This document shows positions 36,049-45,923 of a stretch of 64,000 nucleotides of DNA, one piece after another. The notes beneath the pieces are model-generated. The model made no database searches. It saw only the letters and a list, made by a program, of their open reading frames with translations, and was not told the origin of the DNA. The stretch lies in contig CAMFGZ010000007.1 in the NCBI GenBank assembly GCA_945952105.1, forward strand, positions 1 to 64,000, read 5' to 3'. Numbering within the stretch: position 1 is the first letter of the stretch; each line of letters begins with the position of its first letter. This stretch comes from an uncultured Rhodospirillaceae bacterium (GTDB lineage Bacteria; Pseudomonadota; Alphaproteobacteria; Reyranellales; Reyranellaceae). The translations under genes were made by a program, and so were the position numbers.

Positions 36049-37026
36049 TCACTCTGGTTTCAACAAACCCGACTTCACAAGTGCGCTAACGCCGACTTCC
36101 TGATCCTTCATGTAAGCTGCGAACTCCTCCATGGTCGACGGCCGCGGCACGGCGCCGAGTTCGGCGAGCTTCGCGGCGATGGCGGGCTCCTTCAGCGCCG
36201 TGACGACACTGCCGTTCAGGGTTGTCAGGATCGGCTTGGGCGTCTCGACACGCGCCAGGAGGCCGGCCGTCGTGCCGCCATCGAACGGCTTGCTGCCGAT
36301 GTCGGTGAGCGACGGCATGTCGGGAAGCTGCGGGATGCGCTCCGGGCTCATCGCCAGCATGCCTTTCAGCTTGCCCGACTTGATGTGCGGCAGGGATGTC
36401 GTGAGCTGGTCCATGTAGAGGTCGATCTGCCCCGCCATCAGGTCGTTGAGGCCGGGGCCCGAGCCCTTGTAGGGGATGATGTTGAACTTCACGCCCTCGT
36501 TCACCTCGAGACGCAGGATGGCGATGTGGTTGGTGGTGCCGTTGCCGGCATGGCCGATGGTGACCGTGCCCGGCTTCGCCTTGGCTTCGGCCAGGACGGC
36601 GCGCATGTCGGCAAAGCGACCGTCGGGCTTGCCGACGAGGATCATCGGCACGGTCGACAGAAGGCTGATTGGCGCGAACTGCGGCACCAGCGACGGCTTG
36701 CCCGCAAGGTAGGGCGAGACGAACAGCACGCTGAAGCTGCCCATGACGACGGTGTAGCCGTCGGCCGGTGCACTCGCCGCCGCCTCGGCGCCCACGAGGC
36801 CACCGGCCCCGGGCCGGTTGTCGACGATGACCTGCTGGCCAAGATTACGCGACATCCCCTCGCCGACCAGCCGGGACGTCAGGTCGTAGTTGCCGCCGGC
36901 CGCAAAGGGCGCGATCCAGCGAATGGGCTTGGACGGGAAGTTCTGCGCCCGAACCGGTCCCGTCGCCCCGGCCGTGGCCGTCAGCGCCAGGCCCGTGCCC
37001 AGAAGTCTGCGTCGCGATAACGTCAT
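36049..37026 (-). CDS. Bug/TctC-family periplasmic receptor (tandem copy 1)
   Basis: 325 residues. Tat-like signal (SRRRLLGTGLALTATAG), then FPSKPIRWIAPFAAGGNYD, DNRPGAGGLVGAE, GHAGNGTTNHIAILRLE and terminal LLKPE. It is the closest relative in the window of the receptor at 34891-35868, from which a tiny lipoprotein ORF separates it. Periplasmic solute capture for a TctAB-type permease encoded elsewhere is the family role. Confidence 0.92.
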   Translation of the reverse strand: MTLSRRRLLGTGLALTATAGATGPVRAQNFPSKPIRWIAPFAAGGNYDLTSRLVGEGMSRNLGQQVIVDNRPGAGGLVGAEAAASAPADGYTVVMGSFSVLFVSPYLAGKPSLVPQFAPISLLSTVPMILVGKPDGRFADMRAVLAEAKAKPGTVTIGHAGNGTTNHIAILRLEVNEGVKFNIIPYKGSGPGLNDLMAGQIDLYMDQLTTSLPHIKSGKLKGMLAMSPERIPQLPDMPSLTDIGSKPFDGGTTAGLLARVETPKPILTTLNGSVVTALKEPAIAAKLAELGAVPRPSTMEEFAAYMKDQEVGVSALVKSGLLKPE

Positions 37027-37120
37027 CTCAATTCCTCCGAATCCGCTTCAGACAGATTGCAATTTCCGCCGATGAACGCCACATCGGATGGGCCCATTCA
37101 CTCGCGGAGAGAAACACCGG

Positions 37121-38791
37121 ATGCCAGAGCAGCATACCCCGCTCATTGCCACCATTGCTGCGGGTCTGATGCTCGCTTTCGTCTTCGGTCTCATCGCGCA
37201 GCGGCTGCGCATTCAGCCGCTGGTCGGCTATCTGCTCGCCGGCGTCATGGTCGGTCCCTACACCCCGGGCTTCACGGCCGATCCCGCGCTCGCCACGGAA
37301 CTCGCCGAGATCGGCGTCATCCTCCTGATGTTCGGCGTGGGCCTGCACTTCTCGTTGAAGGACCTGCTCTCGGTCGCACGGATCGCCATCCCCGGCGCCA
37401 TCGGCCAGATCTCCGTCGCAACCTTGATGGGCGCCGGTCTCTCCTGGGCCCTTGGCTGGACCCCGCTCGCCGGCTTCGTGTTCGGTCTGGCCCTCTCGGT
37501 GGCCAGTACAGTGGTCCTCATCCGCGCCTTGCAGGACCGCCACATCCTGGAAACCCACCGGGGCCGAATCGCGGTCGGATGGCTGGTCGTCGAGGACCTC
37601 GCCATGGTCCTGGCGCTCGTCCTCCTGCCGGCCCTGGCGCTGGCGACCGCGGGCAACGGCGTGCCGGCCACCCGCATCCTGTTCTCGCTCCTCATCGTGC
37701 TGGCCAAGGTCTCGATCTTCGTGGCGATCATGCTGGTCGTCGGCCGGCGGCTCATTCCATGGCTGATGCATCACACTGCGCACACCGGATCGCGCGAACT
37801 GTTCCGGCTCGCCGTCTACGCGGTCGCGCTGGGCGTCGCCTACGGCGCCCACTATTTCTTCGACGTGTCCTTCGCGCTCGGCGCCTTCTTTGCCGGCATG
37901 GTGCTGGGCGAGAGCGATCTCAGCCAGCGCGCGGCGGAAGAAGCCATCCCGCTGCGCGATGCCTTCGCGGTTCTCTTCTTCGTCTCGGTGGGCATGCTGC
38001 TCAATCCGAGCGTGTTCGTGAATGCGCCGCTGGCCGTGATCGCCACCATCGCGATCATCGTCGTCGGCAAGTCGGTGGCCGCCTACCTGATCGTCCGCGC
38101 CTTCGGCCACAGCCGGTCGACCGCTTTCACCGTCTCGGCAAGCCTCGCGCAGATCGGCGAATTCTCCTTCATCCTGATCGGTATCGGCATCACTCTCAAC
38201 ATGGTGCCGAAGGAATCGCGCGACCTCATCCTGGCCGGTGCCATCGTGTCGATCATGATCAATCCGTTCGTCTTCACGCTGCTCGAACGCCTGAACACCG
38301 ACAAGGAAGCCGCGCCGACCGACAAGCCCGACGAGTCGACCACCGATCTCACGCCGACGACACTCAGCGGCCACGACATCGTCATCGGCTATGGCCGGGT
38401 CGGCTCGCTGGTGGGCGCCGGCCTGAAGGACGACGGCGGCAACCTGATCGTCGTCGAGGCCAGCGACGCGGGTGTCGACCGCGCGCGCAAGGACGGCGCC
38501 GAGGTGTTTTCGGGCAACGCGGCCGAGCCGGCGCTGATCGCGGCCATCAACCTCGCCGGCGCCCGCCGCCTCTACGTCACCATTCCCGAAGCCTTCGAGG
38601 CCGGCCAGATCATCCAGCAGGCCCGCGCCGCCAACCCGAAACTCGACATCCTGGCGCGGGCGCATTCGAGTGCGACGGTCGAGCATTTCGAGAAGCTTGG
38701 CGCCAATCTCATCGTCCTGGGCGAGACCGAGATTGCACATCGCATGCTGGAGCGCGGGCGGGGCGACATGGCGGCCGCCGTTCCGGTCTGA
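37121..38791 (+). CDS. CPA2-family monovalent cation/proton antiporter with TrkA-N domain
   Basis: 556 residues. About 12 helices form the KefB/YbaL-type exchanger (GYLLAGVMVGPYTPGF, LSVASTVVLIRAL, FFAGMVLGESDL, SLAQIGEFSFIL). A cytoplasmic Rossmann TrkA-N domain follows from about residue 425 (IVIGYGRVGSLVG nucleotide loop). It exports K+ or Na+ in exchange for H+, gated by nucleotide. No TrkA-C domain is seen. ATG at 37121 is preceded by CGGAGAG at a longish 11-nt spacing; a start at 37088 is possible but adds an uncharacteristic leader. Confidence 0.93.
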   Translation: MPEQHTPLIATIAAGLMLAFVFGLIAQRLRIQPLVGYLLAGVMVGPYTPGFTADPALATELAEIGVILLMFGVGLHFSLKDLLSVARIAIPGAIGQISVATLMGAGLSWALGWTPLAGFVFGLALSVASTVVLIRALQDRHILETHRGRIAVGWLVVEDLAMVLALVLLPALALATAGNGVPATRILFSLLIVLAKVSIFVAIMLVVGRRLIPWLMHHTAHTGSRELFRLAVYAVALGVAYGAHYFFDVSFALGAFFAGMVLGESDLSQRAAEEAIPLRDAFAVLFFVSVGMLLNPSVFVNAPLAVIATIAIIVVGKSVAAYLIVRAFGHSRSTAFTVSASLAQIGEFSFILIGIGITLNMVPKESRDLILAGAIVSIMINPFVFTLLERLNTDKEAAPTDKPDESTTDLTPTTLSGHDIVIGYGRVGSLVGAGLKDDGGNLIVVEASDAGVDRARKDGAEVFSGNAAEPALIAAINLAGARRLYVTIPEAFEAGQIIQQARAANPKLDILARAHSSATVEHFEKLGANLIVLGETEIAHRMLERGRGDMAAAVPV

Positions 38792-38883
38792 TCCGGTTCG
38801 GCGAGCTTGCACGGCGCGCCGGCCGGCGGGTGTGATAGAAGACGAGGTCTTCGGTCATGCCGCCGGAACGGTTCGAGAGCGAG

Positions 38884-39507
38884 ATGTCCCTGCCCCTGCG
38901 CGTCGCCTGTCTTCTCTGCCTTACCGCCGCGTTGCCCTCGCTCGCCCAGGCTCAGGCTCCGGCGGTTCTCGACTGCACCGGCCCTTTTGCCCGCAATGCC
39001 GACGAGCGCACCCTCGCCCGCATCTTCGGCGCGGAGAATGTCGAACGCGCGAATATTCCCGTGGGCGAAGGCAATACGGAGCCCGGCACCGCCATCTTCC
39101 CGAACGACCCCGGCAGGCGCATCGACATCCTCTGGCATGACGCCTATGCACGTCCCAACGTGGTGATCATCCGCAATGGCTCCACCTGGCCGGTCGCCGT
39201 CGCGGGCCTCGACAAGCCGATTGCCAACGGCGCGACGCTGGCCGAGGTCGAGGCGATGAACGGCAAGCCGTTCACGCTGACGGGCTTCGGCTGGGATCTC
39301 GGCGGTTACAGCAACAGCTGGGACGGTGGACGGCTCGACAAGCCGGTGGGCGGCTGCAATCTCTCGCTGCGGTTCGATCCGCCGAAGGACGCTCCCGGCG
39401 ACGCGCTCGACAAGGTCAACGGCGACGTCGAATTCCTGTCGACCGACAGCGCCATGCGGCAGGTCAAGCCGGTCGTCGTCGAGATCGAACTCGGCTGGCC
39501 GCAGTAG
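38884..39507 (+). CDS. Secreted protein of unknown function
   Basis: 207 residues. Signal peptide (MSLPLRVACLLCLTAALPSLAQAQ) and a mature region with two cysteines (LDCTGPF and GGCNLSL) that could form a disulphide. I recognise no domain. It resembles secreted hypotheticals of rhizobia in the ADERTLARIFGAENV type opening, which sounds like a structured periplasmic domain. Start at 38884 chosen because the signal peptide begins there; 38857 adds nine charged residues. It ends 1 bp from the convergent GT-C gene. Confidence 0.8.
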   Translation: MSLPLRVACLLCLTAALPSLAQAQAPAVLDCTGPFARNADERTLARIFGAENVERANIPVGEGNTEPGTAIFPNDPGRRIDILWHDAYARPNVVIIRNGSTWPVAVAGLDKPIANGATLAEVEAMNGKPFTLTGFGWDLGGYSNSWDGGRLDKPVGGCNLSLRFDPPKDAPGDALDKVNGDVEFLSTDSAMRQVKPVVVEIELGWPQ

Positions 39508-39508
39508 C

Positions 39509-41125
39509 CTATTGCGACTTGCGCCTGAACACGGCGAGCGTGCCGAGCTTGCCGGCCGGAACGTAGCGCTGGCGCCACGCCGGCGCGCGCTCGTCGAAGA
39601 AGGCCTCGTCGAAGATGTTCAGCAGGATGTAGTCGAAGTTGCCGCGCTGGATCTCTTCGTCGAGCCTGCCCTGCTGCAGCGCGCGCAGGGCGGGAACCCG
39701 CATCTTGCCGTCCAGGTTCACGACACGGTCGGGCAGCATGAAGCCGAAGCGTCCCGATTCCATCATCCCGATGCGTGACCCGTCGGACATGAACGGCGAC
39801 CGGGCGAGCGCATAGGCCGAGGAACCGAAGTAGCCCCTATAGGGAACGCCCCAGGGTTCGGCGATCCAGTAGGCATTGGAGAGGATGGCGGCGAGCAGGA
39901 CGGTGGAAGCCGCGGCGGCGAACACCTTGGACGCTTCGAACCGCCTCGCCGCGGCGACGATCACGAGCGAGAGCAGGATGACGATCAGCAGCTTCACGGG
40001 GCCGAAGTAACGCTCGTAGAACTGGACCGCGGAGCTCACCAGCGGATAGTAGGCCAACAGCACGACGTTCGATGTAGCCAGGGCCATCAGGACGAGACGC
40101 GTCGGCGCATCGGCCAGCCCGGAGCGAGGACGGAACACGGCAACCATCAGCCCGAGGGCCAGAAGCGCCGCCACCATGCCCCCCACCACCGGCGGCTCCG
40201 TTAGGAACTGCCTCATGCGCACGAACAGGATCGGCACGAAGGAGACGATGAAGGCACGGATCGTATCCGCCGGATGGCTGAACGGACGCAGCGCCGACGA
40301 GGTCGCTACGCCGCTCTGGGGCACGAACAAGCCCGCCACCCAATAGCAGTAGGCGATCCACGGCAGCACCAGCAGGCAGGCAATCAGTCCCGCGATCACC
40401 AGCTCGAAGAAACGTGCCCGCGAGCGGTCCGCGATCAGCAGGGCCAGCATGACGAACGCGCAGACGAAGACGCCGTCGTTGCGCGCAAGCATCAGGACGC
40501 CCGCGCTCACGCCCATCGCCGCGGCGTGCCGCAGGCTGGGTGCCCGGACCGGCGTCCCGGCGCTGCGCTGCGCGATCACCAGGAAGAGCAGGAGGGCGGA
40601 CAGATAGAGGCCGCTCTCCATGCCGTTCACGTAGAGCTCGTTCAGCTGGTGATCCCAAAGGAACAGGCCCGCGACGAGCGGAATGCCCAGGAGGGGAATC
40701 GGCAGGCGTGTCGCGCGCTGGACGAAAAGGACGAGCAGGAAGGCACCGCCGATCCAGAAGGCGTAACTCGCGGCGTAGAGGATCGCGAAGGCCGCGCGGT
40801 CCGAGCCGGCCAGATAGGCGATGGCACAGAGAAGCGCCCAGAGCGGCTGGATGCCCGAGGTCCATTCGACGCCGTCGATCGTGATGCCGGCGCCCCGCGC
40901 GGCATTGCGGGCGATGGTCAGATAGTAATAGGCGTCATCGCCGCCCTCGGCGAAGGCCACCGCGACGAGGTCCGTCGACAGGAGGCGATTGGCGCTTTCG
41001 GCGACCTTGAACAGAAGGCAGGCACCGATCAGCACGAGGAGGAAAGCGACGAGAATCCTGTTCGTCGTGGAGGTCGCGGTTCGCGATGTCCCGGACCGAT
41101 GCGGACGCGACGGGCGCAGATCCAC
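39509..41125 (-). CDS. Polytopic GT-C-type glycosyltransferase or glycan membrane protein
   Basis: 538 residues with about 11 hydrophobic helices. The first extracytoplasmic loop has EGGDDAYYYLTIARN, the acidic-pair placement of GT-C enzymes, and then EWTSGIQPLWALL. A soluble C-terminal domain of ~120 residues follows (DRVVNLDGKMRVPAL, NFDYILLNIFDE). It probably uses a lipid-linked sugar to decorate envelope glycans. GTG start at 41125 with AGAGGGGG upstream. Divergent from the GtrA-like gene across 45 bp. Confidence 0.82.
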   Translation of the reverse strand: MDLRPSRPHRSGTSRTATSTTNRILVAFLLVLIGACLLFKVAESANRLLSTDLVAVAFAEGGDDAYYYLTIARNAARGAGITIDGVEWTSGIQPLWALLCAIAYLAGSDRAAFAILYAASYAFWIGGAFLLVLFVQRATRLPIPLLGIPLVAGLFLWDHQLNELYVNGMESGLYLSALLLFLVIAQRSAGTPVRAPSLRHAAAMGVSAGVLMLARNDGVFVCAFVMLALLIADRSRARFFELVIAGLIACLLVLPWIAYCYWVAGLFVPQSGVATSSALRPFSHPADTIRAFIVSFVPILFVRMRQFLTEPPVVGGMVAALLALGLMVAVFRPRSGLADAPTRLVLMALATSNVVLLAYYPLVSSAVQFYERYFGPVKLLIVILLSLVIVAAARRFEASKVFAAAASTVLLAAILSNAYWIAEPWGVPYRGYFGSSAYALARSPFMSDGSRIGMMESGRFGFMLPDRVVNLDGKMRVPALRALQQGRLDEEIQRGNFDYILLNIFDEAFFDERAPAWRQRYVPAGKLGTLAVFRRKSQ

Positions 41126-41170
41126 GTAATTCCCCCTCTGATCCGCGAACGGTATATATTGCGGCCATCA

Positions 41171-41566
41171 ATGAGCCTGGTTGTCCTATATTTGGCGGGG
41201 GCGCTGGTTGCAACGATCGCAAACGTTGCGACCCAGGAGCTGGTCTGGCGCCTGCTCGGCGGCGGCGGCCTCTATTATTCGATGATCGCCGGCACGGGCG
41301 TGGGCCTGCTCGTCAAATACACTTGGGACAAGCGGCTGATCTTCTCCTACCGGCCGGCCTCCCCTACCCACGATTTCATGACGTTTCTGCTCTACGCCGC
41401 GATGGGAGTCGCGACGACGGCCATCTTCTGGGCCGTGGAGCTGGCGTTCTGGTACACGTTCCATACGACGACCATGCGATACGTCGGCGGCGTCCTCGGC
41501 CTCGCCATCGGCTACTGGGCGAAGTACCGCCTCGACAAGCGCTTCGTCTTCCGTTCCCAGCCATAA
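41171..41566 (+). CDS. GtrA-like membrane protein
   Basis: 131 residues, four helices, ending in the family motif YRLDKRFVF preceded by VLGLAIGYWAKY. GtrA-type proteins act with glycosyltransferases in moving lipid-linked sugars across the membrane. Here it faces a GT-C protein and is followed after 25 bp by a VTT-domain protein, fitting an envelope glycan group. ATG start at 41171; a longer open frame upstream is antisense to the neighbour. Confidence 0.88.
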   Translation: MSLVVLYLAGALVATIANVATQELVWRLLGGGGLYYSMIAGTGVGLLVKYTWDKRLIFSYRPASPTHDFMTFLLYAAMGVATTAIFWAVELAFWYTFHTTTMRYVGGVLGLAIGYWAKYRLDKRFVFRSQP

Positions 41567-41591
41567 CCCGCCGGCTTCCCGCGACCCCGAC

Positions 41592-42260
41592 ATGCGCCTT
41601 CGCTTCCTGCTCGCCGTTGCAGCCCTGCTGATCGTCATCGCCGGAATCGCCGCGTCCTGGTGGGCCGTCGGATCGCTGGGCATCGTCACGCCCGAGAAGA
41701 TCGGCGAGTGGCTCGCGGCGACGCGGGGTCATCCGTGGGCGCCGGCCGTGATCGTGGCGGCGTTCCTGATCGCCGGCGTCGTCGTCTTTCCCATCCACGG
41801 CGTCGTGCTCGCGACGGCCACCGTCTTCGGCGGCTGGACCGGCTTCGCCTACTCCGCGGTCGGCGTGTTCTTCAGCGGCTGGGTGCCCTATTTCATCGGC
41901 GCACTTCTCGGCAAGGACGCGGTCGCCCGCAACTTCGGCCCCCGGGTGCAGCCCGTCCTTCGGGCGGCCAAGGAACATGGCGTACTCGTCGTCGTCGGGT
42001 TGCGGATCGTGCCCGCCGCCCCGGGGACGCTCACCAATCTGGCCCTCGGCGCGAGCGGTGTCCGGTTCATGGACTTCATCATCGGGACACTCATCGGGAT
42101 GCTGCCGGGCCTCATCGTGGTATCGCTGATGGGCGACCGCATCATGTCTTTCCTGCAGGCCCCGTCTTTCGCCGACATCGTCCTGCTCGCCCTGTGCATC
42201 GCCGCCTATGGCGCTGTGGTGTGGGGCGCGCAGATCCTGGTGTCGCGCTGGCGCAAATAG
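41592..42260 (+). CDS. TVP38/TMEM64 (VTT/DedA-type) membrane protein
   Basis: 222 residues with five to six helices. The VTT core is FPIHGVVLATATVFGGWTG and LRIVPAAPGTLTNLALGASG. The family includes lipid scramblase-like proteins that recycle polyprenyl or other lipid carriers, which would suit the surrounding glycan genes. Converges with the SGNH gene; the two stop codons touch. Confidence 0.88.
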   Translation: MRLRFLLAVAALLIVIAGIAASWWAVGSLGIVTPEKIGEWLAATRGHPWAPAVIVAAFLIAGVVVFPIHGVVLATATVFGGWTGFAYSAVGVFFSGWVPYFIGALLGKDAVARNFGPRVQPVLRAAKEHGVLVVVGLRIVPAAPGTLTNLALGASGVRFMDFIIGTLIGMLPGLIVVSLMGDRIMSFLQAPSFADIVLLALCIAAYGAVVWGAQILVSRWRK

Positions 42261-43349
42261 CTACTGCCCCGCGCGCTTCGCCGCGCCGCTCCTGATCGCC
42301 TCGGCAATGGCCGCCGCGATGCGCCGGTTGCCCTCCGCCGACATGTGGAAATTGAAGAAGATCGCGCGCTTGCCCGGATCGGATGCCGCCCGATCGATCG
42401 TATCGTAGGTGTCGAGCGTGCCGATGCCGGCCCGGGATGCACAGGCGAGGACGGCGCGGGTCTGACGGATCTCGTCGACGATCCACGGCGGGCGCGGATC
42501 CAGGTTCCAGACCGGCGGCGCATAGAGGCCCACGACCAGGGTGGGAACGCCGAGTTCCGCCAGCCGCTCCATCAGCGGACAGGCAAGCGCTTCGCCTGCC
42601 CCTCGCGGCAGGACACGGACCCCCGCCGCCTGCCATTCGTAAGGGTCGCCCACCCGTCGCATGATCGTCTCGAGCAGGGCGGACCAGCCGAACACGTCGC
42701 GCAGCACGCGCAGGTGCCAGGGGATGGCGGCGTCAGGCGAGACCGGCACGTTGCGCAGGACGAGCTTGCCGCCGACCAGGTCGAAGTATGGCTTTTCCTT
42801 CCCCCACAAGCGGCGATATTCGCTGCGTCGCAGGTCGTCGGCGATGAAACCGACAATCAGGAGGCCGGGCTTGTCCCGGGCCACGAGCTGTTCGGCATGG
42901 AGCACGATCTGGTCGAGGCCGAAGCCCACGACGCCACCGTTCAGGACCTTCCTTCCGAGATCGGCTTGAAGCAGCGCGGGCCAGCTCCCGTCATCGGCGA
43001 TTTCGGCGCCGTAGGTGAAGGAGTCCCCGGTTGCCAGGATCGGCGCGCCGGCGGATGCGCCCGGACCCTCCGGCACGACACGAAAGCCGCGGGAATCGTG
43101 ATTGGCCTCGGGTGATTTGAAGTCGGGCCGCGACACGAAGCCCAGCCGTGGGTCGAAGGCGAACTGGCCCTGCATTTCGCCCTCGAAGCGGGCCTGCGAG
43201 GCCAGCACGAAATTCGGCCAGCGCACCAGCCACTCGCTTCCCCGATTGAAGCGCGTCACCAGCTCGAGTCCGACGAGCGCGACGAGGATGGAGACCGCGA
43301 CCAGGATGATCCGGCCCAACCATTCGGCCGCGGGCGACAACCGGCTCAT
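42261..43349 (-). CDS. SGNH/GDSL-type hydrolase with N-terminal membrane anchor
   Basis: 362 residues. One helix (residues ~12-32) anchors a periplasmic SGNH domain: block I ATGDSFTYGAE with nucleophile S110, and the distal His in FNFHMSAEGNRRIA. Such proteins act as O-acetyl esterases or acetyltransferases on polysaccharides. Its ATG overlaps the stop of the acyltransferase-3 gene (ATGA), so the two probably form an acetylation pair. Confidence 0.88.
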   Translation of the reverse strand: MSRLSPAAEWLGRIILVAVSILVALVGLELVTRFNRGSEWLVRWPNFVLASQARFEGEMQGQFAFDPRLGFVSRPDFKSPEANHDSRGFRVVPEGPGASAGAPILATGDSFTYGAEIADDGSWPALLQADLGRKVLNGGVVGFGLDQIVLHAEQLVARDKPGLLIVGFIADDLRRSEYRRLWGKEKPYFDLVGGKLVLRNVPVSPDAAIPWHLRVLRDVFGWSALLETIMRRVGDPYEWQAAGVRVLPRGAGEALACPLMERLAELGVPTLVVGLYAPPVWNLDPRPPWIVDEIRQTRAVLACASRAGIGTLDTYDTIDRAASDPGKRAIFFNFHMSAEGNRRIAAAIAEAIRSGAAKRAGQ

Positions 43350-44428
43350 TGGGGCGCCGCCGCGCGTGCCAGCATCATCCGAATCCGTTCGGCCGGCCGC
43401 GCCAGGGCGCGGCGCGCGGGAATGTCCCACAGGCGCGACAGCACGAAGGCCGCGACGACAACGCAAGCGGCGACCGCCAGCACGAAAGACATCGGGAAGG
43501 CGGCCGCACCCGGCGAGACCGTCGCGGGCTGTAGCAAGATGACCAGCGGCGCGTGGAGCGCATAGACCGGATACGACACTTCGCCGAGCCATGCGTAAGT
43601 GATTTGCTCAATGCGCGTCGCCGGCTCGACGGTCGAGGACCAGATCAGGACCGGAACGAGGAGCGCCGAGGCGAGGTAAGTGAGCCTGCCATAGGGCAGG
43701 AGACAGATCGCGACCAGGATCACGCAGGCCACGATCGGCCAGAACGCCGGCAGGCGCGGCGGCACGCGCTGCCAGAGACGGAACACCAGCACACCGGCCA
43801 GGAAGAAGAACAGCGCGCGCGCCAGGCCGCCGCCGAACGTGCCCAGGCTGAAGCCCGGCGGCACGATGTGGAAATGCATGCTTTGCACGAGGCAGGCGAA
43901 CGAGACCGTCATGACGATCAGGAGCGCCTGGGTCGAGGGACGCGCAATGCCGTATATCCAGTTCACGACCAGCTCGTAGAAGAGCGACCAGGCCGGCGGA
44001 TTGAGCGGAAAGAGGAAGTCGTCGATGGTCAGCGTCCCCGTGCGCACGGCGAACGGCGCGAAAGCCGGCAGGAAGACCAGCGCCATCGCGGTGGCCGTCA
44101 CGAGCCGGCTCCATTCACCCGGCAGGCTCGGCCTCGCGATTTCAGCCGTGAGCCCGAGCAGGAGGCCGAGGAAATACATCGGATAGAGACGCACCAGACG
44201 CCGCGTCATGAAAGCGCCGGCCGTCATGCCGTCCCGCAGCCGCTGCTCGTAGGTAAAGGAGAGGATGAAGCCGCTCAGGCAGAAGAAATAATCCACGGCC
44301 ACGACGGCGTTCGGGAACAGCGCCCTCGGCGCCAATCCACTCGCCGTGAAATGATAAAGCATCACGCAGATGGCCGCGATACCGCGTGTCGCATCGAGCG
44401 TCAGGAAGCGACGCGCCCCGGAACTCAT
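43346..44428 (-). CDS. Acyltransferase 3 (OafA/YrhL-like) membrane protein
   Basis: 360 residues with about 10 helices. Landmarks are LDATRGIAAICVMLYHF near the N-terminus (catalytic His of the family) and RRLVRLYPMYFLG. It transfers acetyl groups across the membrane to envelope sugars. Two starts are possible: ATG at 44428 (chosen) or GTG at 44461. Followed with a 4-bp overlap by the SGNH partner. Confidence 0.92.
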   Translation of the reverse strand: MSSGARRFLTLDATRGIAAICVMLYHFTASGLAPRALFPNAVVAVDYFFCLSGFILSFTYEQRLRDGMTAGAFMTRRLVRLYPMYFLGLLLGLTAEIARPSLPGEWSRLVTATAMALVFLPAFAPFAVRTGTLTIDDFLFPLNPPAWSLFYELVVNWIYGIARPSTQALLIVMTVSFACLVQSMHFHIVPPGFSLGTFGGGLARALFFFLAGVLVFRLWQRVPPRLPAFWPIVACVILVAICLLPYGRLTYLASALLVPVLIWSSTVEPATRIEQITYAWLGEVSYPVYALHAPLVILLQPATVSPGAAAFPMSFVLAVAACVVVAAFVLSRLWDIPARRALARPAERIRMMLARAAAPQ

Positions 44429-44509
44429 CGAACGTTCACTTGATCCCCCACCCGCGACCACGCTAGCAGCGGCGGCCGGCAGGCCATAGGCAAATTCGCG
44501 CCTGTGACA

Positions 44510-45691
44510 TCAGAACGGCAACCCGACATAGTTCTCGGCAAACACCGTCTGCGCGGCGCGCGAGGAGGCGAGATAGTCGATCTCCGCGCGCTGCATCTCC
44601 GCCTCGAAACTGTGTTCGGGATGCAGCTTGTGCATCGCCAGGGTGAGCCACCAGGAGAAGCGCTCCGCCTTCCACACGCGGGCCGCCGCCATCTCGCCAT
44701 AAGCGCCGAGAAGCGAGCCGTCGTTACGGCGGTAATGGGCCTCCAGCGCGCGCGAGAGGTAGTGGATGTCGGAGGCCGCGAGATTCAGGCCCTTGGCGCC
44801 GGTCGGCGGCACGATATGGGCCGCGTCGCCCGCGAGGAACAGCCGCCCGTGCCGCATCGGCAGGAACACGAAGCTGTGCAGCGCCGTGAAGCTCTTCTCC
44901 AGCGCCGGCCCGGTCGTGATGTGCGGGGCCACGTCGGGCCCGAAACGGGTCTTGAGCTCCTCCCAGATTCGGTCGTCGGACCACGCCTCGATCTTCTCGT
45001 CGAGGCTGCACTGGATGTAGTAGCGGCTGCGCGTGCGCGAGCGCATCGAGGCCAGGGCGAAGCCATGCGCGTGGCTGGCATAGATCAACTCGTCCGAACA
45101 GGGCGGCACGTCGGCCAGGATGCCGAGCCAGCCGAACGGATAGGCGCGCTCGAAGGAGCGGCCGGCGGCCGCCGGGATCGACGCCCGGCTCGCGCCGTGG
45201 AAACCGTCGCAGCCGGCGATGAAGTCACAGGTGAGTTCATGCGCCTCGCCTCCGAGGCGGTATCGAACGCACGGTCGATCGCTTTCGAGATCATGCAGCT
45301 CGACGTCGGATGCCTCCCACACGATCGGCCCGTCGCCGGCAAGGCGGGCCGCGATCAGATCGCGCGTCACCTCGCTCTGGCCGTAAACCGTGACCGCCTT
45401 GCCGGTGAGACCGGCAAGATCGATGCGGAAGCGGCGGCCGCCGACGGCCAGCTCCACACCTCCATGCACGAGGCCCTCGCGATGCAGCCGCTCCGCGACA
45501 CCCGCCTGCTCCAGCAGCCCGACCGTTCCCTGTTCGAGGACGCCGGCCCTGACCCTGGCCTCGACATAGGCCCGCGACCTGGCTTCGAGGATGACGCTAT
45601 CGATACCGTGGGTCTTCAGCAGGCGAGCGAGCAGAAGCCCGGCCGGCCCCGCGCCAACAATGCCGACCTGCGTCCGTTGCTGGCGCGCCAT
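44510..45691 (-). CDS. pobA: 4-hydroxybenzoate 3-monooxygenase
   Basis: 393-residue class A flavoprotein. The FAD site is GIVGAGPAGLLLARLL (10-25), then RVRAGVLEQGTVGLL and GDAAHIVPPTGAKGLNLAAS, all characteristic of PobA. It uses NAD(P)H and O2 to convert 4-hydroxybenzoate to protocatechuate. No pobR regulator or pca genes are in the window. Divergent from the binding protein at 45924 across 232 bp. Confidence 0.95.
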   Translation of the reverse strand: MARQQRTQVGIVGAGPAGLLLARLLKTHGIDSVILEARSRAYVEARVRAGVLEQGTVGLLEQAGVAERLHREGLVHGGVELAVGGRRFRIDLAGLTGKAVTVYGQSEVTRDLIAARLAGDGPIVWEASDVELHDLESDRPCVRYRLGGEAHELTCDFIAGCDGFHGASRASIPAAAGRSFERAYPFGWLGILADVPPCSDELIYASHAHGFALASMRSRTRSRYYIQCSLDEKIEAWSDDRIWEELKTRFGPDVAPHITTGPALEKSFTALHSFVFLPMRHGRLFLAGDAAHIVPPTGAKGLNLAASDIHYLSRALEAHYRRNDGSLLGAYGEMAAARVWKAERFSWWLTLAMHKLHPEHSFEAEMQRAEIDYLASSRAAQTVFAENYVGLPF

Positions 45692-45923
45692 TCATTCCCG
45701 CTCCCTGTTGGCTCGATGCTAGGCCGGGATCGGGCTGCCGCTCAAGGCTGGCCTCGCCTGCGATTTTGCCCGCGCCATGGAACCGGGCGTACCGATGCGT
45801 CCTTTTCGTCCAGCGGGACCATTCAGAAAACCGGCGATTTCTGCCTTAGTTCTGCATCATACTGGCGTCAGGCTCAGGGCCGCCAGGACGCCCGGCAAGA
45901 AAAGACAAACAGTGAGGCTAGCG

